Assembly (NCBI GenBank): GCA_026261815.1
Contig: JAMPIT010000417.1
Location: 1,273,501 to 1,337,500, forward strand
Direction: 5' to 3'
From: Monarcha castaneiventris obscurior
Taxonomy: Eukaryota; Chordata; Aves; Passeriformes; Monarchidae
Length of the DNA stretch: 64,000 bases
Shown here: positions 38,501 through 53,500 of the stretch, one piece after another
Position numbering within the stretch: position 1 is the first letter of the stretch
Layout: each line of letters starts with the position of its first letter
The notes under the pieces: generated by a model
The model's input: only the letters and a program-made list of their open reading frames with translations
Told to the model about the DNA's origin: nothing
The model's database searches: none
Position numbers and translations under genes: made by a program

Positions 38501-41500
38501 CAATGTCAATGCTGACGATAAACCTGCTTCAAGTATTTTAAAGCAATTACTTGCTGCCGCTGCCCCTGCAATTTCTCTAGTTCTTTCTTCAGCTCTTCTG
38601 AATACCATCTCTCCTCCTGAGGGGGAAAATGATAACAAAAGAAAAGGACATGGGGAGAGAGACTATAAATTTGGTTGCTTAAGACAGCAGAACACTTCAA
38701 TTTGAAACAAAGAACCAAGTGCAAGTAAAATATATTTCCAACCTTTAGCGAAGCTTGCAAGTCTTGGACTTCTTGTCGGAGCAGTGATACTTCATCTCTG
38801 GATAAATATATCCACAGAGTGGAGAAAATGAATACACAGTGGTTATAATTTGTCAGTTATATACAGGTTGTAATGTGCGTTAAGTAACTGGACTGATAGC
38901 CATGTACTGCATAAATACAACTTACATAATTATAAATATTTTTAGATTTTTTTGAAACTTGGAACAAACAAGATTAATATCACTTTGCACATCATTTGAA
39001 AAATGCTAAACATTACATGGATAAGTAAGAAATAGATATGAAAAAAAGTCTCATGAAAACAGAATGTAAATCAAGATCAGTGCATCAGCTCAACCACAAG
39101 TTCAGAATGACAAAGCTATGCATTGGAACATTTAATTGTTTTGCATGCCTTTTTACAAAAAGGACAGGTTTATTCTCCTTCACTTCCCATATCGTGTAAA
39201 GGAACACTGCTTAGTGACAGCATGCCATCTTACTCGTGAAATATGCCATTACATAATATTTCATCCACAGAGCAATTTGGCATGCCCCACAGACACATTC
39301 ACTTAATGGTCTGAATATTTAAAGCCTTAGAATTTTAAATTCTCAAATTTCATGCTCAAGCCTCCAGCCACACAAGAACACAAGATCCAAGGCTGTAACT
39401 GCTAGTAATTGATTCACACAGCACCCTTCAAAATCACAGGTCTCCTTACAGAGTTGCACAACTATACACACAAGGATAATGTTGCATTACTGAGATACAG
39501 CCACTCCAAATCAAGAATACAAGGGTCATTAAAATAATGCAAAAATACTCTTTCTTATTGTTTGTACAGTGGCAACACTAAGGAGTACACAGAATATATA
39601 CGTGGGGGGCTACCAGTGCCAACAAATTCTCTCAGTTTTATGCCATACAATTTTATTGCTGCTGGTGCACATTATCCCCTCCTCCACATATGTTCTTTCC
39701 AATTATCTCATACTTAGGAGAAAAGAAACCACCACAGCAAGTTATTCCTTAGCTAAAATGGTGACGAATAGATTCAATCTACATTAGCATATTAACAGCA
39801 GGTCAGGGTCATCAAGTAGCAAGTGAAACATGCATTTGAACCAGTGGGGCAAGAACTCGATAGACCAATTTTAATGACAAAATAAACATGGGATATTGGG
39901 AGATTGACTTTTTCCAGAGGAAAATTTTGTTATGTACACATCATTCTGCCTGTGTGATACATTCACTGGAGGTTTGCAAATACAACTTTACTGAGGCAGG
40001 TGTAGCTGTATTCCAAAACCTGTACACTGGATGTGGGTGGCGAAGAGGGAGCCGCTTTCTCACCAGTACGAGTAAGTAAATGAGCTAAGATTCAGATCTA
40101 AGATTATAAATAAAATCTCAAGCAGGTGAAACAGTTAACTGTATTGCAGTTGGGCTGAACATACAACAGACCTGCAATACCAAAGCATTTAAGATGCTCT
40201 GGTCTCCACAGTAGATTAAAGGGTTTGAGTTGTATAAAGCTAGTCTGCAGAAGATGGGAAGGTGGAGGGGAAGAGAAAGGAAAGAGTTTGTAATGTAAGG
40301 AGCCTTCTACAATAGTTGCCTTGATATCCCCAACAGAATTTTCCTCAACAGTTTTAAGATAAAACCTAAATTCAGTTTAACCAGTGATAAATGAATGGGG
40401 GAGAATTAGTGTAAGGGATCACTACAGGCACTGTAGCTTCGCTTTTCTTCCCATCATCCAAGTCCTCACCAAATCTCCTTTTCTGCTAGGGCTGTGCCAA
40501 TCCCTTCCTCCTCTCAGCACATGTGAGCCTACCATCTGGAAAATCCTTAGTGCCTTTTCATTATGCTCCACTTGGTTTCCCACTTGTGATGCCAGTGCCT
40601 CCACCCTAGTACTGAGTACTGACAGCCTTGCTGAATCACACTGGGGGGAGTTACGCGATTTACTCTTGGAACTTATTCACCATAGCTTACTGGGGAGTGG
40701 GAGGAAGAGGAAATTGTGTAATTCACAGTACTTAACTTCTCCTATTAACTAAATACAGAATTTTACCTCCCCATCTTGGTCCTAAGTACTGCACATAAGC
40801 TTCACACATGGAGAGCAAATGGAATGGCTCCCTGCTGCAGGCTGCAATATTTCTTTAATACAGAATTCCAGGGCTTGGAAAAACATATTTATGTTGAATG
40901 AGAGTTTTCTCAAGCAAGCACACAAATGAGTAGCATTAAAGAATGCCACACTAATAGAAAAATACAGCTCACATGCTACACTGTGGCTCTCACTAGACTC
41001 CCTTCATACCATCAAAACTCCCTGACCTTGTCCACTTTTTCAATTATGTGAAAGAAAACAAAACTACTTGTCCTTAAACTGTCAAGAGCCAGAGAAAAAA
41101 ATAACTATATTTCACCAGCCAGCAACTGATTGACATTGGAAACTTGCAGCCATAAGTATTTCATAAACTATAGAAACAATATAGTTATGACCAATAATTC
41201 CCCCATATGAATGCTATTATCCTACTAAGTATCACTTCAGGTGTAAGTTGAATTACTTCAAAAAGACTTAAATCAAGCCTAAAGAGAAGAAATATTCATT
41301 ACTGAATAAATGCGCACATCAGAAGCCCAATATGTATGATAGTACCCTATCACTTTTATAAAGGCCCGATTTTGATTTTTTTTGAAGCAGCAGCTGAGAG
41401 AGAAGGCAGCTATCCACAACGAAGGAGTCATCCAAGACCTCTGCTAATGCTGGCTCTTACTTGAGCTGGCTTGCCAGCTTTGCTTAGTACTGGGGAGATA

Positions 41501-44500
41501 CAGATCTGCATTTGGGTAACAACTGAAACGTTCTCTTCCACACTCTTTTCTCACTAAAGAGCCACCCTCTCCTGAGTTGGTTACATGTGTATTTCTTTCA
41601 ATGTAATTATTTGTCATTTTGGGTCACATTTCTGCTTGTGACAAACATTTCACCTGTGTACTTCCCAGGATCAGCAGAAGCCACAGGATCATGTGCTGTG
41701 TACCTCTGTGCTGCTCGCTCTGACTCTCCTGCGTACAAATCAAAGGAGTCTAGGGGAGTGTGACAAAACAGCACCATGGATGGCTATTTACAACAGTGCA
41801 AAACAAGCACTGAGCAGAAAAAGAATTAGCAGGGAGCAAAAGGAAGCCTACGTAAGTTTTACCCACAAGAAAACCTTTCCCAAAGCAACACAGACTACTC
41901 AGTTAGACACTTCTAGAGAAACTCGCACGTTATCAGCTCCTGCCACATACTGCTGCTCTCAAAAATAAAACAACCTGATATGCTTCCTAGGGATGTATTT
42001 AACAATACAGTTCTGACCAAAAAATCAAATAAACTAGTTGAGATTTCTGAAGATTACCATGGAGTTTCTGAAAAACAGGAGAATTACTGCCACAGACAAA
42101 AACTTCTCAGATTTGCAAATAACTAGGTAGTAAGGGAAGCTATTTAGGCAAATACTGATATTGTAATTACTCAGTAAGTACCCTAATTAACTAGGGACAA
42201 AATTGGGTTTCTCCTATATGTTTAGGGTTGTCCTCCCCACTCTCAAATGATGATATTTCAGCTCTATGTCAGAAATTAGGAGAAACCTGTATTTCTTCTG
42301 CCACAATTGTAAAAATCATTCTGGTCTGTAATATTGCATTGTCAACTGAATCAGAAACAGGTGCTTTAATATCATAAACACATCCAATCTGATTTTCACT
42401 TACTGTCAGATCAGTATCAGACAACATAAGTTACAAGCTGCCTTTTCATTCTAGTTGCAAATGGGACATGAACATTTAGATACTTGACAACGTAAGTTCA
42501 AATGAATAAAACCTTCAGTGTAACTAGAAGCAGCTCAACACTGGCACAAAAGCACATGCACAAATGAGTACTGTTTCACCTTTCCGGTGACAGGTGACCT
42601 TCCCCTCCATGAGTTGAATCAATGCCAGAATTATGAACTGCTTCATAGTGCTTGAACAGCTCCTCTGCTGATCCATGAGACTTCATACAGAGAGGACAAA
42701 TAAAGCCCTATTACAAAAAGGAAAAACACACAAACAAAAAAATATGAGACACGGGCTTTTTTCCACCTTATTTTAATACATAACTGTAAATTTTGTTCGC
42801 ACATTTAAGAAGTAGTAAATGCAATTTTGAAGATTCACTGTAATTCTTGCATGCTCTGATAACAGTTTTTGCAATTAAAGAGTTAGAAAATGCCTATGAA
42901 AGTCATATTACATTCAGTGAGTTTCTTCCCCAACAGCATTACATACTAGCAACAAAATTTTATTTAGCAAAATAAAAAGGACTGCTCTGCAATTTCTTCC
43001 GCGCCACCCACCCCCTCCAACAAAACAATTTGCCATACAGCTTTTCATAAAATCACACTCTTATTCCAAATAGAAGGTAGCATCTAGAGTTTGGTCTTTA
43101 AAAAGGAGATATAAAGACCCACTCTAAAGCAGTTATTCATAAACCAATTACCTCCACAGTGAAACTAGTGATTTTAATATGGGCCAGACAACTAAGAATC
43201 ACTTTTTACTTTTCATAGAATTAATTGATAAATGCCATTCAGATAAACACCATATTAAGAAAATCAGATCTCTACAGCCTTAAGAATCATAAATCATCCA
43301 TTTTCTTTCCAGCATATATACTACAAGCTTACCAGAGTGGAAATTTAGCAGATCGATGCCCTCGCTCTACCCATTAACCCACAAATGAAAACAGTAACTG
43401 TTATGCACATCTTTATGTATCTCTTAACATTTGTGGAGTGTCCAAGCTGCCAGAAGTACCATCCACCTCATTTTTCACAGTTTATTACAACTGGTGTTGA
43501 CTGCTGGACTTTATGCTGGCTCCTCACTCATGTGGTTATCATGCCAAGGCAGAGCCCAATTCCCATCTACATTTCAGCCCATAATGTAACACAGTAGCAA
43601 CACAGACGTTTCAGAGTAAGAGCTAAAAACCTCGTCTCACATTAACAGCCCCCTGTAAATCCAAGCAGTGCAAAATGGGACCGCGTGTAAGTGGGGTGCC
43701 TGTCCTTAATTTTTTTAAGGCCCTCCATTTCTTTAATTAATTTCAGATATGCATTTTTACATTTAGATTTATCCTTAAGTTTCTTATGGCACTACAAATT
43801 GTAGTGTGCTCCAACACTAAACCAAAGCTCTCCAGCATCCAAGATGAGAGTACTCCTCTAAACAGGATTATCACACTTCACCAAGCACAGCCTCCCACAG
43901 GATTTATGACAACACATGAAGAGTTTTGACACTTCTGTTTTGCTCTTAACTTTGCATTTGGATGCTAATGGGCAAGCCACAACACTTTAAATATTAGCAC
44001 AAGGTAAATATACTGAATGTGTATGTTGATAACCACAATAGCACTCATTTATTAACTTGGCGTTCATAGTATTTTGTTTCACTAGTCACTAAGAATTCAA
44101 CAACCTAACATTTACATGGTTTTAACCCAAGAAAACTACCATGTCCAGCTACTCAAATGTAGCCACAGCTTTGAACAGAGCCTTCATAACTTCTGTAATT
44201 TATTGTTTCAGAAATTAATTACTAAATACAGTTGCTTGGCAAGTCCACCACATATCATAGGGAAAACTAGTTTTGTCACAACCAGACCAAACAAAACAGT
44301 ATACTCTTTCCTAAGCAGGAAACAGGCATTTAGCCTTAACGACCATTTATTTATTTGCAGAGTTGATAAGCACAGTTTCACTCCAGATTAAACCAAGTTA
44401 ACTCATATACAAGTATACATGCCAAAACAGCTACAGAAAATTTGTTCAGCTATTAGGTTCCCAGTAATGTTTACGTGATACAATTAGCATATGATGCCAG

Positions 44501-47500
44501 TGAGAGTCACTCTGAGTGCAAGAACCAGAGGGAGCTTCCTGGCACACAGCAAATGGCAAGGAACCACAGGGGTCACAGAATACAGGATTGGGGTTTTTTC
44601 CTACTAGGTCAATCAGAAAGCAGTTTCATACAATGAGAGTGCAACAGCATCCTTTTGGGATGAAACTCTACTAAGCAGTTCTCAGTGTTGTGTTTAGTTT
44701 CCCAGTGATGGGAAGGTCTGCTGTTTCATAGAGAAAAGCATATGGTCCTCATAGTTTCAGTAAGCACATCTAGAAAGAATGAGTGTAGAAAATTGCTCTG
44801 GCCTGTCCTTCCTTTTGCCCTTTACTTCTTTTCATTTAAACAGCAAATCCATTTCTTTGCCTGGGGTTTTTTTTTTGTTGGTTTTTGTTGTTGTTGTTGT
44901 TATTTTTCTTTGGTTTTTTGTTTGGTTTTTTTTTTGGTTTTCTGTGCTTGTTTTTTGTTTGTGTGTTCATGGTTTTATTTTTGTTTTGCTTGGGATTTAT
45001 TCTGTAGAAAGAGGAGCCCTGGAGAAGAGGAAAGAATAGCTTACATGTGCAATTAGCCCAGGGGGACAGCAATCATTCATTTCAATTATTGGGCAAAGCC
45101 AGCCAGTATTTCCCAGACAGGCAGGCAGATTTCAAGGCAAGGTCCACAAGGACAAGGGGCCAGAGGCAGAACAGAGCTGCTGAGCCAAGGGAACGTGCTG
45201 CAGTTGTGAGACTGCAGGGTGGATGGGAGCTCTGGGAGGAAGGCATGCTGTTATCAGCACAGGGGGACAAAACCTCCTCCTCTTCTTGTTAGAAACTGCC
45301 TTCCTCTCACACAGAGTGCATCACCCACCAGTCCCAGGCTCTCCACCAGCACTGCCATGATCATGGCTGGCCTCAGTTTTGGGGACCTGGCACTGTTGGA
45401 GCCAGCTCTCACAGGCACCCTTAATCTAATGCAGCTTTTTCTAGAGGTCTTGACACACAGGCTCTAACAGAGTGAGGTGTCACCCTTCTACAACAAGGTG
45501 CCCTTGCCATGGGAAATGCCATCTTTCCTGTACAGAGGTGGGCAGGAACACCAGCTCCCACAGATGCAGGCACTACTACTCACACATCAGAGCCTTAAAC
45601 TGCACGAACTCATGAACCAGCTGCATCTCACAGGCTGATAATATCCAAAGTTGACTCTGATGTCAGCAGCATTAATTCAGTTCTCTTTAGAGCAGGAAAA
45701 CCAGAATCATCAGGATCTTCCTGGCATCAGGCAGTAAAAGGCAGAAGCACATAGGCTCCCTGGACTTGTAACTATCAGCCCCAGTGGCAATCTTGTTTGG
45801 AAAACTGGGTTGGTGGATCACTAATTCTATCTCTTTAAAAAATTAAATACAGACAAAAAATATCTCTCAGTATCATCTTGAGATTAACTTTGTAAATATG
45901 TTCCAAAGTGTATTTTACTATTCAAAAGACAAACATGCAAGAAGAGGGGAAGAAACCTGATGGTCTGAGATGCTTAAATTTAGTGAACATTTCTGTCAGT
46001 TTGCAGGAATTTTTATCAGGTCCAACATATTCATACATCAGGACCATGCCTGTCTTGGGTAAAGAGGAGATTATGTAGCTACAACCAAGAGATGCAATAC
46101 TGGTCATCATAGCTTGGGGCAGGAGCTGAGGCATCCTTCTCAGAAAGCCTGCACCTGGGTACTTTAACTAACATTAAGGTAACATTGAGGTAAATAACTA
46201 GATGCCTTTACAGAAGCAGCAAGTATGAGAGTATCTTGAATTTTGCTCGGTTTCCTTTAAACATGCACTTAGGGATGACTTTGCATAAAGCACAGCCATG
46301 GAAAAGCAAAAGGTATTTCACATTCTTCATTTAATAAAAGCGAAGACATCACTTACAGCTCCTTCAGTGCTGCACCACAACTCATGATTCCCTAGCTGAT
46401 ATTTCTAGTTGAGTTTTATTTTTCACTTTACACAGGAAGAAAGAGACTAAAAGAAGTTAAATGATGATTATTTGGCTTTGTTTTTATAAAGAGAGAATCT
46501 TCTCACCAGGAAATGACAATTTATTGAATTCAAGGATTTTTGCAAATGCCTATCAGTTCAAAGAAAACAAAAATAAAACCACAATAACTACATGCACTAG
46601 TTTTTGTCAGGAAAATGTTCTTGAGATCACCACAGAATTTCTGAAGCAATACACAGAAAGAACAGTAAAAAAAAAAAAAAAAAGGCATTCAAACGAAAAC
46701 CCAATATACGTGTACAAACAGCTAGGAGACAGCACACAACTTAAAGCACAAAAGAGCCCCTGGCACAATGGTCCAGGCATTCCAATGAGAATGACTTGAG
46801 ATGCTAAACTTCAAATCCCAATTTTCTGATCCCAAGGGAAATGTTCCTCTTTGAGGTAGATGTCCATGAGCCATGCCAAGCACTAAGCACCACCAGGGCA
46901 ACATGCTGTTTGCAGTGGGACAGGCCTTCCTCAGCGCAAAGACTCCAAAACACATGGGTTTCACCCACAGCAGAACAGAAACCGCTACGTAGAAGTTTTG
47001 TAGAAAAGCATCTTGCCTCAGCTTGAGTTATAATGCCAAATTTCACCAAAGATCACAGACTCTGTGAAAGCACCAGAAGCCTTTTTACTTGCCTTTCTTA
47101 AGATAGCCTTACAAATAAGCCCAGAGAACAAAAAACAACTTTTCCTCCCTAATAGTTGAGATTTACTTTCAGGCTTGATAAAGTTAAGCTTCTCAGTGCT
47201 CTATCTCCTTAAAGCCATTCAAGGTAAATTATTTCTTTCTGGTAACATTAATATTTGTATGAATCATCAAGACAGCATTCTTTAGGAAGCATGTCAGGAT
47301 ACTAAAAGCAACACTGGAAGGAAACTCTCGCTACAAAAACTAGCGTGGGGTTTGGGGGTTTTTTGTACTAAAATAATTTACAGAACTATTAACTATTGTA
47401 AGAACTTTGGCCTACAACATTCAAACACAGTGCCCAGAAAAAATAGGGCACAGACCCACAAGCAGACAAGTGCACAACCAGACCAGCTGCAGGCTACCAT

Positions 47501-50500
47501 AGAGTCCTCCTAATCCTCACATTATTTTAAAGTGGATGCAGAAATAGTTTATGTAACAGAAAAATGAATGTCTAGGACTGAACTGAATGGTTTCTGAGTT
47601 TGTCTTCTTATATTACTCTGTAGGACTAGGGGTGATGGAGTCGGCAGTGTAAAGAAGTATTTTGAAAATTTCAGCCTTTTCAGAATATTGTCTTACTTTC
47701 AATGATTTTTTTTTTTCATCAGCTGAAGGCTCCCAACTGAGGTTTAAAAAAACCCCAGCATTTAAATGTAGATGTCTACTCCCCAATCACTACCAATGCA
47801 GAGCTATTCAACACAGTTAACGGAGCAAGAAACTAGTCATCGACTTAAAAAATGTGTATACCTTAGGTAGGGTCAGCATAACAGCTCCCAGGGCTCCATC
47901 ATCAGTAACTGGGCCTGAGACACCTACATATAGATGCATTCAATCTCTCTTCATCTGCCAGCTGCTCTCCTTTTGCCCTGAGCTTTAATGAAATGGTCTT
48001 TTAGAGCCAATATGAAATCTTGTTTTAATTAGTTAATGAGTGAGAACACAGTTTACTTTACTCAAAGTTGCTTTTTCACAAATTAAAACTGGAGTTATCT
48101 GGCAGAAAGATGACAGCTCTTGAAGGACAGTCCCATGGGCAAAACAGTTTTTACGGGATGGATATGCTCAGGTCCTTAGAATCCAAGAAATAAGGCGCCT
48201 TATTTAAGTTTTAAAGTCACGGCCATAGCAACTCAGCTTCCTTAGCACCTTCTAGCAGTATCTGACGATAGTGTAGTCAATCCCATTTTAAAACTGCATA
48301 GAATTGAATAAGTGGTCCCATTTAGGATGCTGTGATTGCTGCTGATCTACAGCTGTGTGTGGTAGAGAGCCATACAGCACAAATAGCTTCAAATAGCACA
48401 GAGCTTCATTTACTAATACAAACAAAGCTTCTGCAACATCTTGTATTTTTATTCTAGCACTTATGTCATGAGTCACACTTACAGAACCATGGAACTTCAC
48501 TGCTTTACTGTTTTCCATGCTTGGAAAATATTTAAGCACTAAAACATTAAAAAAAACCCTCCACCAATCCCAACTTCAAAAAACAAACCCCACAGAATCA
48601 TTTCAGGATAACTGACACTTCTACCATATGGAAAACATTCATGACTATTCTACCATATCCATGCTATAGGACAGCTTAGCCCAAAACGAAAACCAGGATG
48701 CACTTTAACATGCTTGGCATTCACATGACTAGGCTTTAAGTTTAAATAGATTCGAGTATCTAAGTTTCTGATTGACTGACCTTCCAGAAATACCAGGTCA
48801 GCAGCTACAACTGTTTCCAGTGAGTTGCATGAACAAAAAGCCAATTGCAGTGATTCAAGCCCAGGGCTGTAACACCTTCTGGCCACGACCTATGTTTGCC
48901 CCTGTCTCAGAATCCACACTTACATTAGCAGTTCTCACACAATTGTATTGCTACAATAAGCTGTATGCTGTGAATGAAGTCCAGCATGTTTAAAAAACTG
49001 AAAGTAAGCTCACCGTTCATGTTTCTTCCACTGCAGGAGAACCTCCACAATTTTCCTCAATACAAGATACACATCCTCAGCAGCACTTAAACAGTAAGTC
49101 CAAGCTAAAACTCAGATAGTCTCCAGTTACACAGTGATATAAAGTCTGAAAATTTTACATGATGTAAGATCAGAAACTGTATATATTTAGGGCCAGCAGA
49201 GAGAAACATAAGTGATAATTCAGAGCTGAAAGATGTATCAACTAGCTTCTAGATTGTTATTTTCCTAATATATATCAAAGCAATTAACTGAATCCTCAGG
49301 AAGTTCTCAGAAGCAGATTAAACGGTCTGCCTGGACAGCAAGGGCAAGACTATATGTCATAATTTATTTGGAAGGCTTACATATTGATTTAAAAAATCAT
49401 GACATATTTTAAGTTAAAGAATAAATAAATTAGGTCACTCCTTCTACATACTGCTAGAAGGAAAATACAGTTGACATTTTTCATGCCTTTCACCAGATAA
49501 AGCCCTTTCCTCTGTGTTTATGTAAACAGTAAGATGACAGTGGCTTTCTCAGATAACATCTCTATTTAATCATTAGAAAAGTAGGTAAAAAGGTCATGAT
49601 GAGTATAACTAAGACCTGCAGTCGTTTTCAATTTTACAAGGAAGTATTTAAATTTCTGGACAAAGAGAGCAAAGGTGTATTTATATAGCATTTTATACCA
49701 GACTGCAGAATTTATGTCTTCCTGGAAAAGAAGCTGGATTCTCCCTGAGAAGAATAGAACCAACATAATTTCTAGTTCAGTTCTTGTATGTTTTTATTGC
49801 TATTGATGAGTAAGGCTACAATTGTGTCACAACCTACAAGACTACAATTTTGTCATGAATTAGAAATTCTAATCTGGTGGGATATCTATTTCTTAAAGAA
49901 AAGTCATATTCCATGGCCAAGTCAAATCAGTATCTCTAATTCTTCATTCTCTTAATACTGTTCGGAAGTTGCAGGAAGTTAATGTACTAATGTAACTCAA
50001 TCAATAATGTTTGTTCCTGTGCAAAGCAGGCAAGTACTGTTGAGGTGAAAACAGGCACCACAACCCAATTTGAGAAGCAACTGAAAGAGAATAAAATACC
50101 AGCATTAAAGCATTGACATGATGTTCTGTGCAGTAACAGTCTGCAACATTCCAAGGACATGAATAAAAACAGAAGATTCAATCAACTGATTCTACAATAA
50201 GAGACAAGTAGGTAAAAAAAATCCCATAAAGAATGAGGTCTTTTTAAAGACTGACATAAAAAACCCCACATTTTTGCACAACTACTATGCCAATTTACAC
50301 CCTGCAATTCTATGAAAAGCCTATTCAGAAAATATCAAGGTCATATCTTGCTTGTATTAGCCAAGAAACACATTTTTACTAAATATCTGGAAAGTTATGA
50401 AGACTACCCAAAAGAAACTGTTTAAAAATTGTCTTAAATTTAGCCAAATGGTAGATAAGACAACAGATATTAACAGCCACTGTATTCTAAATTCTGCAGG

Positions 50501-53500
50501 GGTACCATACAGTGGTTGTTTTGGATGCTTCAGATAAAAACAGGACAGGAAGTCTCAAATTATGCCTCTATATTGACTCACTGTTGACATGTTTTGAACG
50601 TCCAACAGAGATTGTCAGGAAATGCTGGACACAGTTTAGAAATGTATCATTCCTTTCAAAAAAAGAAAACAAAACAGAAGCCGTCACACAGCTTTTGTTA
50701 GTGACACCACTGTATACATGGAAGTTGGGAAACAATGTTTGGGAACTTGGCGATGCATGTGACTTTCATACAGCATTTGTTTGGTTAAGTTGGATATGGA
50801 CAGATATTTGCCAATATTTTAGTGGTTATTCCTGCAGCTGAATAAGCCATTGTATTTTAAAGTAAGGCTTCATCACAGCTTGGGGGGCAGGTGAAAGTAT
50901 TACACTGACATTTTCACCCTTTATCCTACGTTTCAATCCCTAGTTTGAAAAAGAGGGCTGCACAGAGAGCTGTTCAAGAAGATGGCCATAAATCAGGTTG
51001 TAGGCAAGTGGCAAAAATCCTTTCCCACAACAGGACACTGCAGGTGGGAGTGCCTGGGACTGAAGAACAAGACCAACACTCACTGCATGGAGGACAGAGA
51101 AAAAGGAAGGGCAAGGAGAACAGAGGGGCAAATGACCTGACTTGCTAAAATTTTCATCAGCTGACAGGTGAATCAGTGGAAGAAGGGTTAGCAAAGAAAC
51201 TATATGTAAAATCTAAGGCAAGTACTAAAGCTTTTGTTAACCAAGTAACAGTTTTTCAGGTCTCACGAAGTATAACCAAGCACTGGCCTTGCAATACATC
51301 CTACCTCCTTGTTTAAGGAGAATTCACTAGCAAAAAACCTGAACTCACAAACTTCTTCAGCACTGTTTCCAACAAAAGGTATTTGAACTTTTCCCAGTAC
51401 TATCCACAAGCAGTAACACTAAACACCAGTTTAAGTAAACCAAACTGAGCAATGTTCCACATGTCTGCTACACAAGAGGACACTGACAACATTATACCAT
51501 TGTTACACTGTTGTCCCAGAAACGGCAAAGATTGAAGGAGGCATCACAACCTGGCTGGGTTACTGTTTCAATGTGTTCCCTACAAATGCAAACTATTATT
51601 TTCCATCAGCAATCAGTTTTTCACTAGTCAAGCATTTTAAACTTTTCATACTAGTAACTAACAATAGCTATTAACAGAATTCCCCACTTTTTCAATGCTT
51701 CTAGGTGTTCTCATATAATAAAAGATCAAATTGAAAAAAAACCCCATGCATATATTCACTTTGCTTGTCACATCTTACAGATATTTACTGAACCACAGTA
51801 CAAAGAAAAACAGCTTTAGCAACAGGAAACAGCAATAGCTAGAATTTGTATTTCAAGTGCTACACTCAATACACAGTTTATCAAGTTAAAAAGTTGTAAT
51901 CAGCTCTTGACAAGGGGAAAGTACTGACCAAGGAACTGACACTGGAAAAACAAAAATTCAAAGTGGGCAAGAACCCTGCAGACAAGTCCATAAAATATGC
52001 TAAGCACAACCAGCTTAAATAAAACAGTAACTTCATGTTATCAAAACACCCCTGATGGCTCACATCCCAAAATCTACTGACACCATCACATCAGGAATGC
52101 CACAGCTTATTCAAGTACAGCACTTGCTTTGTGACCAGATAATAAAGAAAATAAAAAGCTGACTTGACCACAACAGAGCACTACTGACAGCCTCTACTTC
52201 AACAAGAGGCAGTGAGGAGTCCATCAAAAGGCATACTCAAGTTGTCCTGTCTCTGAGGAGGTCCCACACCACTCCAAGAGAGTAGCACAGGTCAGTCTTA
52301 CCACAGATCATCCTTATTTTAACAGTCATGCTTGAAATGATATCCCAAATTATCTCTAGAATAACCAATGTATTGACTGCTTCCATTGTCTGAGAGTAAC
52401 ACCCAACAATTTAAAGTTTACCCTTCAAAAATACAGCACAAATACACATCAAGCAGCAGGAAGGAAAAAAAGCACTACCTAGCAAATGCATATAACAACA
52501 AACACAATAAAATCATATCGCACACACATCCTAGAATAAACACTTAGATTTCAAAACTCAACAAAAGTAACATTGGCAGAAACAATGCAAAACTTCACCT
52601 CTATAAAAACCCATTTAGTGCACAGCAATCTGCCTACCCCCAGAAGTCAAATCTACTCTCTCAAGGTTTGCACCAAAAAGAAACAGATAGCCTCGGGCAG
52701 CTGGAAGCTGTTAACTTCCAGAATCCAAATTCTAGTTCTGGAGCATAAAAAAACACATTTTGTTTTAATTGTGCAGTTTTGCACTGTACAGTTGCAAGAA
52801 TTTAGAAATTCACTACGATTTACATCTATTAACTGAAACAGCCTTTGTATTTTCTTGGGGGCTTAAAAAAAATCCAGAAAGATTATATATTAAAGAGTTG
52901 TTTTTCTAATTATTTTTATAATGTAGCTGCAATACATAAGCTCCTAAACATGTTCAAAGAGAGAAGCTTCTGAGTTTTTTATAGTCCCACCCTCAGTTCT
53001 CTTTTGCCCAATGTACCTACCTTGCACTAGAAATATGCTTTAGAAAACAGTTAGCTAATAACGGCTCAAAACATTTCTTTTCGCAAAGGATGTGCCTGAT
53101 CCACCACCATGTTTATCATGATACTGAGTCTGATATGAAGCAAACCAAGTAAGGAAATAAGTCTTATTTATAAGAAAATCAAGCAAAAGCTGCTAAAAAA
53201 AAAAGTGTATATATCAGTGACTGCAAGTCTTCCAATACTGCAAATGTCTCATGTGGCAGACAACTGCAAACCAGAAAACTAGGTATTAATTAATTCTTCT
53301 GCTGAATGTATACTTCGGAATCATGCACATGAGATCAAATTGCATTTAAGCAAGCAATCAAAAGAAACAATTTAAAAAGCTGACACCCAAGCCACAAGAA
53401 AATATGTAGTATATTTAAAGCAGCCCATTACCAAAGCTATGTAAACAAAATCAACAAGACCCACACTAATAGCTGGGAGGTCACGAAGCTCCTGTCTTCC

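Larger units (their letters stand above)
42708..53431 (-). other. Intron 2, exon-3 side (10.7 kb)
   Basis: Long intron with low-complexity T/G sequence at 44867-44998 and an A17 run at 46667-46683. I recognise no mobile element and no further exon. Plus-strand open frames at 44742-45056 are products of the T/G tract. Confidence 0.75.

Noticed and set aside
40384..40752. 122-codon plus-strand frame in intron 3
   Set aside because: No similarity recognised and no splice or promoter context; considered chance.
44742..45056. 104-codon plus-strand frame rich in Phe, Val and Cys that looks membrane-like
   Set aside because: It is the translation of a T/G low-complexity tract, not a transmembrane protein.
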